NCBI RefSeq assembly: GCF_963678635.1
Contig: NC_087068.1
Location: 24,841,311-24,905,310 of the forward strand
Direction: 5' to 3'
Source: Symsagittifera roscoffensis
Lineage: Eukaryota > Xenacoelomorpha > Acoela > Convolutidae
DNA length: 64,000 nucleotides
Part shown: piece by piece, positions 35,579 to 45,396 of the stretch
How the letters are laid out: each line of letters begins with the position of its first letter
How positions within the stretch are numbered: position 1 is the stretch's first letter
The notes under the pieces: generated by a model
What the model was told of the DNA's origin: nothing
Databases searched by the model: none
The model's input: the letters and a program-made list of their open reading frames with translations, nothing else
Position numbers and translations under genes: made by a program

Positions 35579-38500
35579 ATGTTTAACTTTCAACATTCAC
35601 AAATAACACAAGACGAATTTGATAAATTAGCCAAACAGCTAATAAAATATTCATCAGTCTATGCAACATCTAAATTTGATGTTGGCAAAATCAGTTCATC
35701 ACTACATCTCCCATTAAAACCTGACGCAGTTTTCAAAAAACAAAGAGCAAGTAAAGTACCAATTCATTTACACGATAAAGTGAACAGATTACTTGATATT
35801 TTAGAACAATACAATATAATCTCACCGGTAAACAAAGAAGAACAACCAAAGGGTAACACATTTCGCAACCCTGTTATCATCCTAGCAAAAGGAGAATCAT
35901 TAAAAATAGTTCTAGACGCTAGATACCTTAATTCACTAATAGACGAATCAAAATGCAATTGGCCTATTGAACCAATACAAGTTATTTTAACAAAAATAAA
36001 CGGAAAATACTTTACAACCGCAGATATGAATAGTGCATATAATCAAATGCCACTAGATGAACAATCGCGACGCTTAACACAATTTGTTATTGGAAATCGG
36101 CAATTAGAATTCAACCGCCTATTCTATGGAATATCCATAGGACCAGCAGCATTTTCAGCTTTTATGAGCAAAATTTTTAGACCACTAATACTCAAGAAAA
36201 ACGCAATCACTTATTTAGACGATGTTTTTATGCAATCACAGACAAAAGAAGAAATGTTCAATGTTTTAGAACACTATCACAAAATAATTCAGAACGAAAA
36301 TCTGAAGGCCGCCCCCGATAAATCACACTTCTTTTTAACACGAGTTAAATTCTTAGGACATAATATAGAAAGAAAAACAATCACCCCATTAAAATCACGC
36401 ATTGATGCTATTCAAAAACTCCAACCACCAACAAACAAAAAGAAAATCCAAGAATTCCTTGGAATGTTAAATTTTTTAAGTAAATATGTCTATAAAATGC
36501 AATTATACCTAAGACCATTTTATAATATACTTAGACAACAAAATAATTTTGAATGGAACACAGAACATCAAGCACGATTTGAAGAAATTAAAAAACTCCT
36601 AACTGAACAAATTTCGAATACAATTCCAGATCCAAATCAACCATTCTATGCAATGTGCGATGCTTCGAATTTTGGCATCGGCGCAGCATTATTACAATCA
36701 CACAATGGCACAAACAAAATGAATCTTATATCAGCAAATTCTCAATTATTCACTCAAGCAGAGTTACGACTCTCAACTCTAATGAGAGAGTGTACAGCTA
36801 TAATATATACACTAACAGAATATGAATTTCTGATACTTGGATCAAAACATCCTACAGTTCTTTTCACAGATCACAAACCATTCATTTTTCTCTTTACACA
36901 TAAATCTAATCCAAATCACCGAGTTTATAGATTTCAACTAATTCTAATGAAATTCCCAAACTTACATATAGTTTGGACAGCAGGAAAAAATCTTGCATTA
37001 CCAGACACATTAAGTCGAAATACACCACCTGAATTACTTACACGTAAAACTACAGTTGAAATACCCAAAAATATAAAATTCTACCTTGCAGAAAACGAAA
37101 CATCACCCCGACTAGAATGCAAATATGCAGTAAAAACTGACGTTGAACAATCACAGATAAACAATCTACAACACTTCCCACTCTATTTAGATTGCCAAAA
37201 TAATCACTACGAAGTTGATCTACTTGGAACATCAACTTTCAAACCAATTCCATACTCACAATGGATAAAAAATAACACCCAACCAAAAAAAGTAAAACAA
37301 CACTCGCATAAAAAAGACCTTTTTCCATTAATTGAAAAAGAAAACCTAACTGATAAAATAAATTTATCAGGACCACACACAAACGGTTCAAAATACACAA
37401 TAAATCAAGTATTTGACCTCCATGACCCACTTGATACAATTCCTTTATCTAAATTAGAAATAGAAAACATTTTTCTCCCCCCAACAGATAAAATTACAAC
37501 TAATACTTTGAAAGAATATCAAAATCTTGACCCAGTAATTAGACAACTAAAATCATGGCACAAATATAAAACTAAACCCGTCAAGGCAGATACAACTATT
37601 TTAGGAAATAAAACACTCCTCCGATATTTTCGAAAATTCAATAATACAACAATTAACGAAAACACAGACCTTCTAGAATACAACTTAAATGAATCTACAG
37701 TTCCCTGTCTCCCTCTAAGTATGATTCTTATAGCTTTTATTATTTCACATACACAAAACATTAAAGGACACTCTGGATCAGAGAAAACATATTCAAATTT
37801 CATACAAAACTTTTATTTTCCGAATGCACCAATTTGGATAAAAGTACTATGCAATGATTGTATAGTATGTCAGCCAAATAAACCTTATCCAAATCAAAAA
37901 CAAATAGCACAAAAACAAGATTTTAAAGGACAAAGTTTGTACTTTAACCACCGTATTTCATTTGATACAAAAGGACCAATTTCACCCTCATCCGAAGGAA
38001 ACTCCTACATTATGGTAATTGTTGACGCGTTTACACATTATGTAGCACTTAACCCAGTACCACATTGTAACGCTTATTATGCTTACACAACACTATATGA
38101 ACACTGGATAGCCAAATTCGGACTACCAGAAATTCTAGTTACAGATAACGGTACAGAATTCATAAATAATGAAATCATCACACTATGTCATCTATATAAC
38201 ATCAAACATAAACCACGTACATCTCACGCACCTTGGACAAACGGCTTAGTCGAAAGTATGAACCGTTCACTACAAGAATATCTTAGATGTATCATCAATG
38301 GAAATGATACAAGATATACCGAATGGTCAGCAGATGTAAAACTATTTCCCTTAGCATATAATTCACAAATCACGACAACTCTAGGAATGTCACCATATGA
38401 AATGGTTTTTAATCAAAAGCCACGCAAACCGATTATGTTTACAGCAAACTCTCATAAAAATGCACAAAGTTATTGTCAACCGAATAAAGAATCAATTTGT

Positions 38501-39244
38501 TACAACTTACCTTTACATACACACGATGAAGATCATTTTTATCACCCACAAATTCTTAAATTAGCCTCCGGTACACACACCGAATGGATTTTAAACAGAG
38601 ATAAAAAACACAATGAAATTTACCAAAAAGTAACAAAAAAGTTGTTACAAAGACAAAACATAAATGAACAAATAAATTCACGCTTTACACCAGCCTCCGA
38701 TTTAAAAATTGGAACATTTGTTTTAATACCCAATTTTAACACTCAAAAAGGAATCTCAAAAAAACTAAAACCCCTTCGTAAAGGACCATACCAAATAATT
38801 GCCAAACCCACTGATGTCACATATAAAATTACTGACTCAGACAAAAAAGAAATTGTTCAACACCGAAACAACCTATTACCTTATTACCCAAAAGAGTACG
38901 CACTACGCGAACTAACTCAATTATATTCTTTCACAGGTTTAAAAATTATTCAAAATTATCCACATACGGAAAATAAAACAAAGGAACAACATGACATTCA
39001 CCTCGAAAACCAAAATAAAAAATCAACTACAACAAAAAATAATACAAAAAAGCTAGATCAAAATACACCACAAAAAGAAAGAAAAAATAGAAAAATGATA
39101 GAAAAAATAATACCTCAAGAACAAATCGACAAATCAGAACATAGAGAGTCATCACGACTTAGAAATCAACCACGTAAAAACTATAAAACATTCATTCCAC
39201 AATCTAAATTATTAAAGAAAGTCGAATTTCAAAAACAGCTTTAA
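35579..39244 (+). CDS. pol: pol: reverse transcriptase, RNase H and integrase (intact)
   Basis: Intact 1221-codon frame, -1 relative to gag-protease. RT has TADMNSAYNQ (first catalytic Asp), the FYGISIGPAAFS block, and the active site YLDD at 36212-36223. RNase H begins at the Asp of MCDASNFGIGAALLQ (about 36659), with later REC, TDHKP and ALPDTLSR motifs. Integrase has an HTQNIKGH plus CNDCIVC zinc finger (about 37745-37880). Its catalytic residues fall in FDTKGPI, VTDNGTEF and WTNGLVESMN. A GPYQIIAKPTDVTYKI (GPY/F) module follows, with a basic, Gln/Lys-rich tail. The ATG lies 36 nt after the gag stop, and the open frame extends upstream to 35486. Expression may be by -1 frameshift or reinitiation; no canonical slippery heptamer was found. 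Confidence 0.95.
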   Translation: MFNFQHSQITQDEFDKLAKQLIKYSSVYATSKFDVGKISSSLHLPLKPDAVFKKQRASKVPIHLHDKVNRLLDILEQYNIISPVNKEEQPKGNTFRNPVIILAKGESLKIVLDARYLNSLIDESKCNWPIEPIQVILTKINGKYFTTADMNSAYNQMPLDEQSRRLTQFVIGNRQLEFNRLFYGISIGPAAFSAFMSKIFRPLILKKNAITYLDDVFMQSQTKEEMFNVLEHYHKIIQNENLKAAPDKSHFFLTRVKFLGHNIERKTITPLKSRIDAIQKLQPPTNKKKIQEFLGMLNFLSKYVYKMQLYLRPFYNILRQQNNFEWNTEHQARFEEIKKLLTEQISNTIPDPNQPFYAMCDASNFGIGAALLQSHNGTNKMNLISANSQLFTQAELRLSTLMRECTAIIYTLTEYEFLILGSKHPTVLFTDHKPFIFLFTHKSNPNHRVYRFQLILMKFPNLHIVWTAGKNLALPDTLSRNTPPELLTRKTTVEIPKNIKFYLAENETSPRLECKYAVKTDVEQSQINNLQHFPLYLDCQNNHYEVDLLGTSTFKPIPYSQWIKNNTQPKKVKQHSHKKDLFPLIEKENLTDKINLSGPHTNGSKYTINQVFDLHDPLDTIPLSKLEIENIFLPPTDKITTNTLKEYQNLDPVIRQLKSWHKYKTKPVKADTTILGNKTLLRYFRKFNNTTINENTDLLEYNLNESTVPCLPLSMILIAFIISHTQNIKGHSGSEKTYSNFIQNFYFPNAPIWIKVLCNDCIVCQPNKPYPNQKQIAQKQDFKGQSLYFNHRISFDTKGPISPSSEGNSYIMVIVDAFTHYVALNPVPHCNAYYAYTTLYEHWIAKFGLPEILVTDNGTEFINNEIITLCHLYNIKHKPRTSHAPWTNGLVESMNRSLQEYLRCIINGNDTRYTEWSADVKLFPLAYNSQITTTLGMSPYEMVFNQKPRKPIMFTANSHKNAQSYCQPNKESICYNLPLHTHDEDHFYHPQILKLASGTHTEWILNRDKKHNEIYQKVTKKLLQRQNINEQINSRFTPASDLKIGTFVLIPNFNTQKGISKKLKPLRKGPYQIIAKPTDVTYKITDSDKKEIVQHRNNLLPYYPKEYALRELTQLYSFTGLKIIQNYPHTENKTKEQHDIHLENQNKKSTTTKNNTKKLDQNTPQKERKNRKMIEKIIPQEQIDKSEHRESSRLRNQPRKNYKTFIPQSKLLKKVEFQKQL

Positions 39245-40064
39245 ATTTATATTTAATAATTTTTGCACCTCTGAAATATTTTGAACTTTCATTTTTCAAA
39301 ATAACATGCTGACAAATACACAACGATTCTAGTTCATAATTAGCCAATAGGATTCATCCAATCCGTCACCTCCTCTAACTCTAACACAGATCAACTAGAC
39401 GAACGATATTAAACTCCAGGCATATCTATAACTATAACTTTGCGACCTCCAGGTCAAAAATAAGCAAACCATTCCAACTTGACAACTAAAATAAATATCA
39501 CCATAATATCATAACCCTCCCTTATCTAATAAACCAAAGATCAACAATATTTCCCCAACTCAGACCTCAAATACCCCCCAAACAAATATGTTAAATTAGC
39601 CTAAAGTAAAAGAACGACCATTTTAATTAGCCTAAAGTATAAAAATCTCAAAAATACCCAAGATCATTTGACAAATGAAAATAAAGACAAAGAAGACCTC
39701 CCGATCACCATAAAATTTGCCCCCAACAATTTTTCACAAAACTCGACCCACTTGTCAAAAAACCAATAAATAATTCGACCACACTTGAAAATTGCCTCAA
39801 ACAAGAAAAAATATTCGATCGAGAAGCCATTTCTTAAATGCTCTTCTCTCGACCAGTTACCATAATTCTAAACATTCTCGCAAACTTTTTCACAATATTT
39901 AAACCTTTCATCATATTTCTTTTTGATACCTTTGAATCTTTTGTAATAATCTTAATCATTTTTTGCAATATTTTTTTAATTTTCTAATCCATATTTGAAC
40001 TATACCTCCAGCTTTCAAAAGCTATTGACTATATCCACAGGTACGATTCACAAAACTTATCTAA
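39245..40064 (+). other. Non-coding gap between pol and membrane ORF (copy 2)
   Basis: Aligns with 11535-12399 of copy 1 but encodes nothing conserved. An imperfect 30-bp direct repeat (AATTAGCCTAAAGTA, about 39595 and 39629) is present. It is a likely place for splice or promoter signals. Confidence 0.5.
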
Positions 40065-40253
40065 ATGATACGAACCATTTTTAGTAGAACAGATATTTTT
40101 TTACTATTTGTAATTTTTATAACATTTCTATCATCCCTCATCTTGACAATATGCAAATGTATAAAGAAAGCAATTATCACATTCGCCCTAGCAACAATAC
40201 TCCTAATACTTTTTCTAGAAGAATACTACAATAAACATAAATTTTTTCACTAA
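40065..40253 (+). CDS. Small two-helix membrane protein (copy 2)
   Basis: 62 codons: MIRTIFSRTDIF, a first hydrophobic stretch (about residues 12-30), a basic CKCIKK loop, a second stretch (about 36-52), and LEEYYNKHK at the end. It is colinear and equally long in copy 1. The short hairpin layout suggests an integral membrane protein; a role in budding or permeability is inference. It overlaps by about 35 nt the AUG-less open frame that follows, which is +1 relative to it. A frameshift fusion is therefore possible in principle, but the overlap sequence is not conserved between copies. Confidence 0.6.
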   Translation: MIRTIFSRTDIFLLFVIFITFLSSLILTICKCIKKAIITFALATILLILFLEEYYNKHKFFH

Positions 40254-41394
40254 AAGAATAGATAAAAAACCATCAAAAATTGCTAACCAACAATCACACA
40301 GTCAGTCTTCACCGACATCATTCCAGGAAAACCCGACACCACCTTCAACTACCCAAAACCCCCAAACATCTACACGAATTTCTTTTCAAGATAACCCATA
40401 TACCTTTGAAGAACGACACGCTCGCTTATCAGAACCACTAGAACCAGTTCAACGACAAGCACCTCTAAGCGAACCAACATATAACTTATACCCAACACTA
40501 CCACAAGAATTAAGTAAAATACGAAATCCTAGTCAAAACCAAAATACAGTCGAAATAAATAGACAAATTATACATCCTCGACGAAACAGAAATTTTCAAA
40601 CTCTCCGAGTTCACTTTGATATACCTCAATCCCCATCACAAAGTACACCAGAAAACCCCATTGGTATATTACCAGAAACCCCTACGCTTCTTTCACAACG
40701 TAGCACCTCAAGCCTACCATCAGATTACTTAGGTTCAACACCAACATCTGAACAAATACGTGAAAATCCCTTTAACCCTACAAACCAAACATCACGACTA
40801 CCATACTGGACAACACATTCATTCACACAAGGTGAACCAAATTTAATCAATGATCCAATAGATATTTCTACGGATACAACAACATCCTCATCACTACCAG
40901 AAACATTATCACTACCATCAACACCATCAATAAGCCAGATTTCACCACCACCTTTTAACTTAAATTTCCCAAATAACCTCGACGCTAGATATCGAGAACA
41001 ATCATCAACAAATATTCCTTTAAGACTAGACTGGAATACATTCACAGCACCTCCACCATTATTTGGACAACACCTAGAAAGTAACCGACTCCACAACTGG
41101 GCACTAAATAGACTACAATATAGACAAGACATTCACGAAGACATTCGTGCTCATAACATCCAAATACTCCAACAGAATAGTCTACAATTAAAATATGAAA
41201 TCACGGTTAAATTAAACAACATTACTCAACATCCCTATCCATTAAATCCACCAAATATAACAGCTCAATCCCTACCACCATCATTTATAACAACTGAAGT
41301 AAAATACAAATACGACAGATATACCAAAAAGACAATTGGTTACATCACATTTTATAACCCATACTCAGGATTGTCATACACATGTATATTCTAA
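40219..41394 (+). CDS. Pro/Ser/Thr/Gln-rich ORF without AUG start
   Basis: The frame is open for about 390 codons (after TAG at 40216-40218 to TAA at 41392-41394) but has no ATG near its start. Its composition is Pro, Ser, Thr, Gln and Asn-rich with few hydrophobics, except towards the end (TEVKYKYDRY, SGLSYTCIF). Its stop overlaps the env start (ATGTATATTCTAA). CTAAC followed about 20 nt later by CAG (copy 2) or TAG (copy 1), then TCTTCACCGACATCA in both, looks like a branch point and splice acceptor near 40290-40315. The ORF may thus be the 3' exon of a spliced message, perhaps joined to ORF1. No family recognised. Confidence 0.5.
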   Translation, partial: KNTTININFFTKRIDKKPSKIANQQSHSQSSPTSFQENPTPPSTTQNPQTSTRISFQDNPYTFEERHARLSEPLEPVQRQAPLSEPTYNLYPTLPQELSKIRNPSQNQNTVEINRQIIHPRRNRNFQTLRVHFDIPQSPSQSTPENPIGILPETPTLLSQRSTSSLPSDYLGSTPTSEQIRENPFNPTNQTSRLPYWTTHSFTQGEPNLINDPIDISTDTTTSSSLPETLSLPSTPSISQISPPPFNLNFPNNLDARYREQSSTNIPLRLDWNTFTAPPPLFGQHLESNRLHNWALNRLQYRQDIHEDIRAHNIQILQQNSLQLKYEITVKLNNITQHPYPLNPPNITAQSLPPSFITTEVKYKYDRYTKKTIGYITFYNPYSGLSYTCIF

Positions 41395-43696
41395 AAATTT
41401 TAATTTTTCTCCAACTCCTTTTTCTAATAACCTCAAATGAAAACATAAACCCTTCCCCCCGCACAGGACCCCAAGATTTATTAGTAACACATTACAATTG
41501 TGACGAAAACGAACAAAAAACACTACACAAATATGCAATAAATCAAGTATCACAATGCGAAACAGAACCACAAGCTATAGAAACAACAAATGTATGAGCG
41601 ACACTTTATTCAAAAGCCCGAGCAACAACACTTAAAGGATATAAATTCACAGCGACATTTTCCGAAAAGAAAGTACATTGTTCACAAGTCTCAAATGGAA
41701 ATAAAAACCGACTTGACCACGAATCATTCTGCCAAAGTAATGTCGAACGACTTCTACATCTCAATCCCGAAGATTGTAAAAACGAGTTACTAAGACTCAA
41801 TATCACAAGAAATAAAAACACTGATAGAAAATTAGTATATTTCCAAGTTTTTGCAGATTCGGTACATCAAGCAGAACTTGAAAGATATCAAGGACATATA
41901 AAATTAGATGAAAAATACCCATACAACGGCGCACACGGAAGATTAACTTATGATATACACGATAAACACTGGATACCACACATTGGTATAAATGACCCAT
42001 CAAACTGCAAAGCAGACACAAAAAATAAAGGATATCAAGAAATCATGTTTTTTGATTGGAAATTACAACTCGAAAAAATACAACTCACACGCGATTTATC
42101 AGACAACACAATGATCTATCAAGGAATTAGATTACCTTGTAAAAACGACCAAGGCTATTGTGACCCTACAACACGAACACAAGCAACAATTGTTTGGTTC
42201 CCCGAAGACACATGTACAACATTTCAAGTAGCAAAAATACACGCTCGTATGATAAAATTTCACGAAAAATATTTCATACAATCAATTCCATATGAACAAG
42301 TCCATCCATCACGAAGACAAAGTTCTAATTTTAGAAACATACACAATATAGAAAATAAATTGACACGTTTTCAAATATATCAAGAAACAGAACTTGCATG
42401 TAAATACAGAAATCCACTTCACAAAACACAATACTCCGAGATATTAGTTGAATACGAAAAAGGATTCGACATGACCACTGGAAAAGTAAAAATCGACCCA
42501 TACGCCACAAGTCACCCTATGAACGAAGAAACATCATATATACCAGTTGATTTTCAAAAAAGTAAAAATCAACCTGGTGGACATCTAAAGCCCCATGACA
42601 CTAGAAGCACACGTTTACAAGAATTATCACTAATGAATAGTACATATTTCGGTAACATCCACTATGATATTCACCTAGATATGAAATTAGACTACACAAT
42701 TAGCCGAATTTTTCAAGAAATGTCACTATCTGAATTAGAAACACTTCACCAGCTATGCGAATTAGAAAGGACACAAATCCTACAATCACTTGCACTAGCA
42801 GTATTAAAAATACCCTACGCAGGATATTTACTATCAGGAAATAGATCAAATTTTTTAGATTATGAAGGAAACATTTTATGGTTTTATACCTGTACCAAAA
42901 AAGTATCACCACTATATGTTTTTGAAGATAAACGATGCTCTAAAAGAATCCCTATCTTTTATAAGAATAAGTACACTTCGTTGACACACTTTCAAGACGA
43001 ACCTATTTCTGGGATACCGCAGTCCCATGTGGATCAGAAAATAGCCACAATGTAGTTCAACTGAACCCTGATGAAGATAAATATTATCTTCTTACTCCAT
43101 ATCCCACATTAATGCACTCACTCAAAAAACTTTCACCTGAAAGCATTAGAGCTATTGTTCGAAACCCAAATATTGACTTACAATCAATTGGAATATATTC
43201 AAAATCCGATATACAACATCACATTAGAACACAACAATTCCAAGAATTATTAACACAAATGGACACGATACAAAGACAATCAATTGACCAAAACTTACGC
43301 AAACTTGCCGAAACAGCAGGATTTGCAGATATTTATACACAAGACTATAGCGGATATTTTAAAGACATTAAAGACTATATATATCTAAACGGTGAAAAAT
43401 ACCGACCACAAGATATTTCACCTATCAATATTTTTAGCTTTGTTACACTAAAAAATGAAATTCTCGATTTTCTAGGATGGCCCTACTACATCTTAGAAAA
43501 ATTGACTGTTTTATACGCAATGTTTAACTTTATAGGATTTCTTTTTTCGCTTTTAAAAGGAATCTATAATACATGCGCTATACACACACAAGTAAATAGA
43601 CAAGCAAGTGTAGCACGCATACTATTTGCAGGATTTTTTGGAATTTTTTCATCATCAATAAACACAAATTTGACCACATCATTTCTGAAGCACTAA
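41382..43696 (+). pseudogene. env: Envelope-like glycoprotein (one stop, one frameshift)
   Basis: Starts with a clear signal peptide (MYILKILIFLQLLFLITS). The frame is continuous to 43055 apart from TGA at 41595-41597. A 1-nt loss near 42969 relative to copy 1 moves the rest into the frame of 43112-43696. The ectodomain has many Cys, including CKNDQGYCDPTT and DTCTTFQV, and several Asn-X-Ser/Thr sites. A helical, Gln-rich stretch lies at about 43225-43320. A hydrophobic anchor is at about 43500-43560, with a second hydrophobic segment at 43619-43660. The layout is that of a membrane glycoprotein for cell entry or transfer. I could not assign it to a known env class or find a clear furin site and fusion peptide. 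A deletion removes the tail at about 43665. Confidence 0.7.
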
Positions 43697-44337
43697 CCGA
43701 CACACAAGCTTACGAAAGTTTTGAAGAAAGATTTCAATTATTTTCACTAACCTTTCATTTCCTTGCACCACATGAACGAGATTTGCACTGCTCACATGAC
43801 ATTATGTTACGCACTAAACAAACCCACACATATACATATTACCGCTTTATACAAAATCACTTTAACCTACACACTCCATCAAGACAACCACACCATCGTT
43901 TTCAATTTATTAACTCTAAATACACATCACCATTTTTTCTTAACTTCACATATTGCATCAAAGATACTAACCTTCACGGTATTCTTCGCAATTATGATCC
44001 CATAACCCAAATGTATATTTTTTGTCCCATCACAAAGACCTTCAACGCAGAAGAATCCAGACCCTTCCTTATCCCACATGAATTTGTTCAACCTATAGAA
44101 ATCCCCATATTAGAATTCATCCACATTAATAAATATAACCACAAATTATATAATCTCATCCAAAACACACCTTATGATTTTGCAGTTGGCACTGAAGAAC
44201 TAAAAACCATTAAAGCACTTCAATTGCTTTGGCCACTGCTTCAAACTAAAAACATCATTCGCATACTAGCAAAGTTACTAACAAATTCCGACATAATCCA
44301 CGACATCTTCCCCCACGGTTTTTTCCCCGACGACTAA
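43666..44337 (+). CDS. 3' accessory ORF, C-terminal part (copy 2, N-terminally truncated)
   Basis: Open frame ending HGFFPDD. The annotated ATG would be 43783, but similarity to copy 1 (DHIISE.L.D.QAYESF) begins at about 43672, right after the deletion junction. Copy 1 shows that a longer N-terminus exists in the family. Conserved blocks are CSHDIMLRTKQTHTYTYYRF, NFTYC and PITKTFNAEESRPFLIPHEF. Hydrophobic stretches are absent. It lies after env, where retroviruses keep accessory genes. Function unknown. Confidence 0.55.
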   Translation, partial: KFDHIISEALTDTQAYESFEERFQLFSLTFHFLAPHERDLHCSHDIMLRTKQTHTYTYYRFIQNHFNLHTPSRQPHHRFQFINSKYTSPFFLNFTYCIKDTNLHGILRNYDPITQMYIFCPITKTFNAEESRPFLIPHEFVQPIEIPILEFIHINKYNHKLYNLIQNTPYDFAVGTEELKTIKALQLLWPLLQTKNIIRILAKLLTNSDIIHDIFPHGFFPDD

Positions 44338-44340
44338 CAG

Positions 44341-44422
44341 GTAAGTTTAATTTATACATATACTAATAAATTTAAAATAAAACACTAACCATTCTTTATC
44401 CATGTTTTATTTAGATTTTTAG
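44341..44422 (+). other. Candidate sense-strand intron after the last ORF
   Basis: TAA stop, then CAG|GTAAGT (a perfect donor) at 44338-44346. CACTAACC sits about 35 nt before TTTTTAG at 44416-44422. Copy 1 keeps CACTAACC and the acceptor (TTTCTAG|TCTTCA) but has a weaker donor (AAGTAAAT). A terminal intron of ~80 nt is plausible. Confidence 0.35.
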
Positions 44423-44440
44423 TCTTCATCTCACGATCAT

Positions 44441-44688
44441 CTGCAAAATACACAAAAGAACAATAAAAAATAGAAAACTTCTTCAAATTGTCCCAAACTC
44501 TAATAATCTTTTGCACCAGCTAAATTAAATAAAATTCATACAAATGTAATAAATTAATTTATAAATTATTTCCCTAAAAGCAGTAATTCTAATAATGATG
44601 AAAATTTGTAACTTAATTTTTCCCCAAAACAAGCAATAAAATTGAAATTCTATGTAGTAAATTAATAAAACGCAAATGCAGTACTAAC
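44441..44688 (-). other. Candidate antisense intron (copy 2)
   Basis: On the - strand: AAAG|GTTAGTAC donor and a pyrimidine tract ending TTTTGCAG|ATGATCG. Same place and size as 5565-5809 in copy 1. It overlaps the sense signals at 44341-44422 only in the neighbouring bases. Confidence 0.3.
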
Positions 44689-44920
44689 CTTTTGATATTT
44701 TCATTCACTCGCACAAGAATTCTATCCAAACTCGCACAGCTCGCCCACGAAGAATTGTTTAAATAATGAATTTCAGTTTCAAGCTTTCACACTCAACAAC
44801 TCTAACACACGATAACAAGTTTCAAACTTTCCTTTAACCCGGTTGGAAAGGAATTATATACTAAACAAAACTAACCAATGCAGCTTACTAAACACCACAA
44901 CACATAGAATAACAGCATGA

Positions 44921-45176
44921 CTAAGAAAAGGAAACCAACGGTACCCAAACCGGATTAACCCAGCTTAAAACTGGATAATTTATTCTTTTGAAGACTATTA
45001 TAAAGTCTAAGAAAGAAATAATAAAACACAAAAAAGTCGAAAGACAAACCCATACCAAAAACAATTTGATTTTTGAAAAAAGGACACAACCAACGAAACA
45101 TATGAAAAACCACAATAAACCCAACATAAAACGTTATCACATAACAGGACCTCTCACAGAAACCGCACGAAATCAT
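44921..45176 (-). pseudogene. Antisense hydrophobic ORF (copy 2, split)
   Basis: Frames 44955-45176 and 44921-45127 together match the single 84-codon antisense frame of copy 1 (5078-5332), with a frameshift between them. A second copy lies at 46271-46526 in the duplicated unit. Shared features are RSCYVITFYV, CVLFSKIKLFLVWVCL and INYPVL. Coding status uncertain. Confidence 0.3.
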
Positions 45177-45396
45177 ACTCCCACTCCTGGCCTAACCCAC
45201 CAGAGAGGACGTCCTGAGCATGCTCTATAGCCGGCCTAACCCACCGCGCTACATCCACGCTTTGTGACCACACTCCTATTTTTAATAAGAGGTACTCAAG
45301 GGTGAGTAACTCTTCAAAATAACTGAACTAAAACAGAAAGCTTTTGTGAAAACAACTAACCAAAATCATAACTAAAACACTAAACTAATAAAAATT

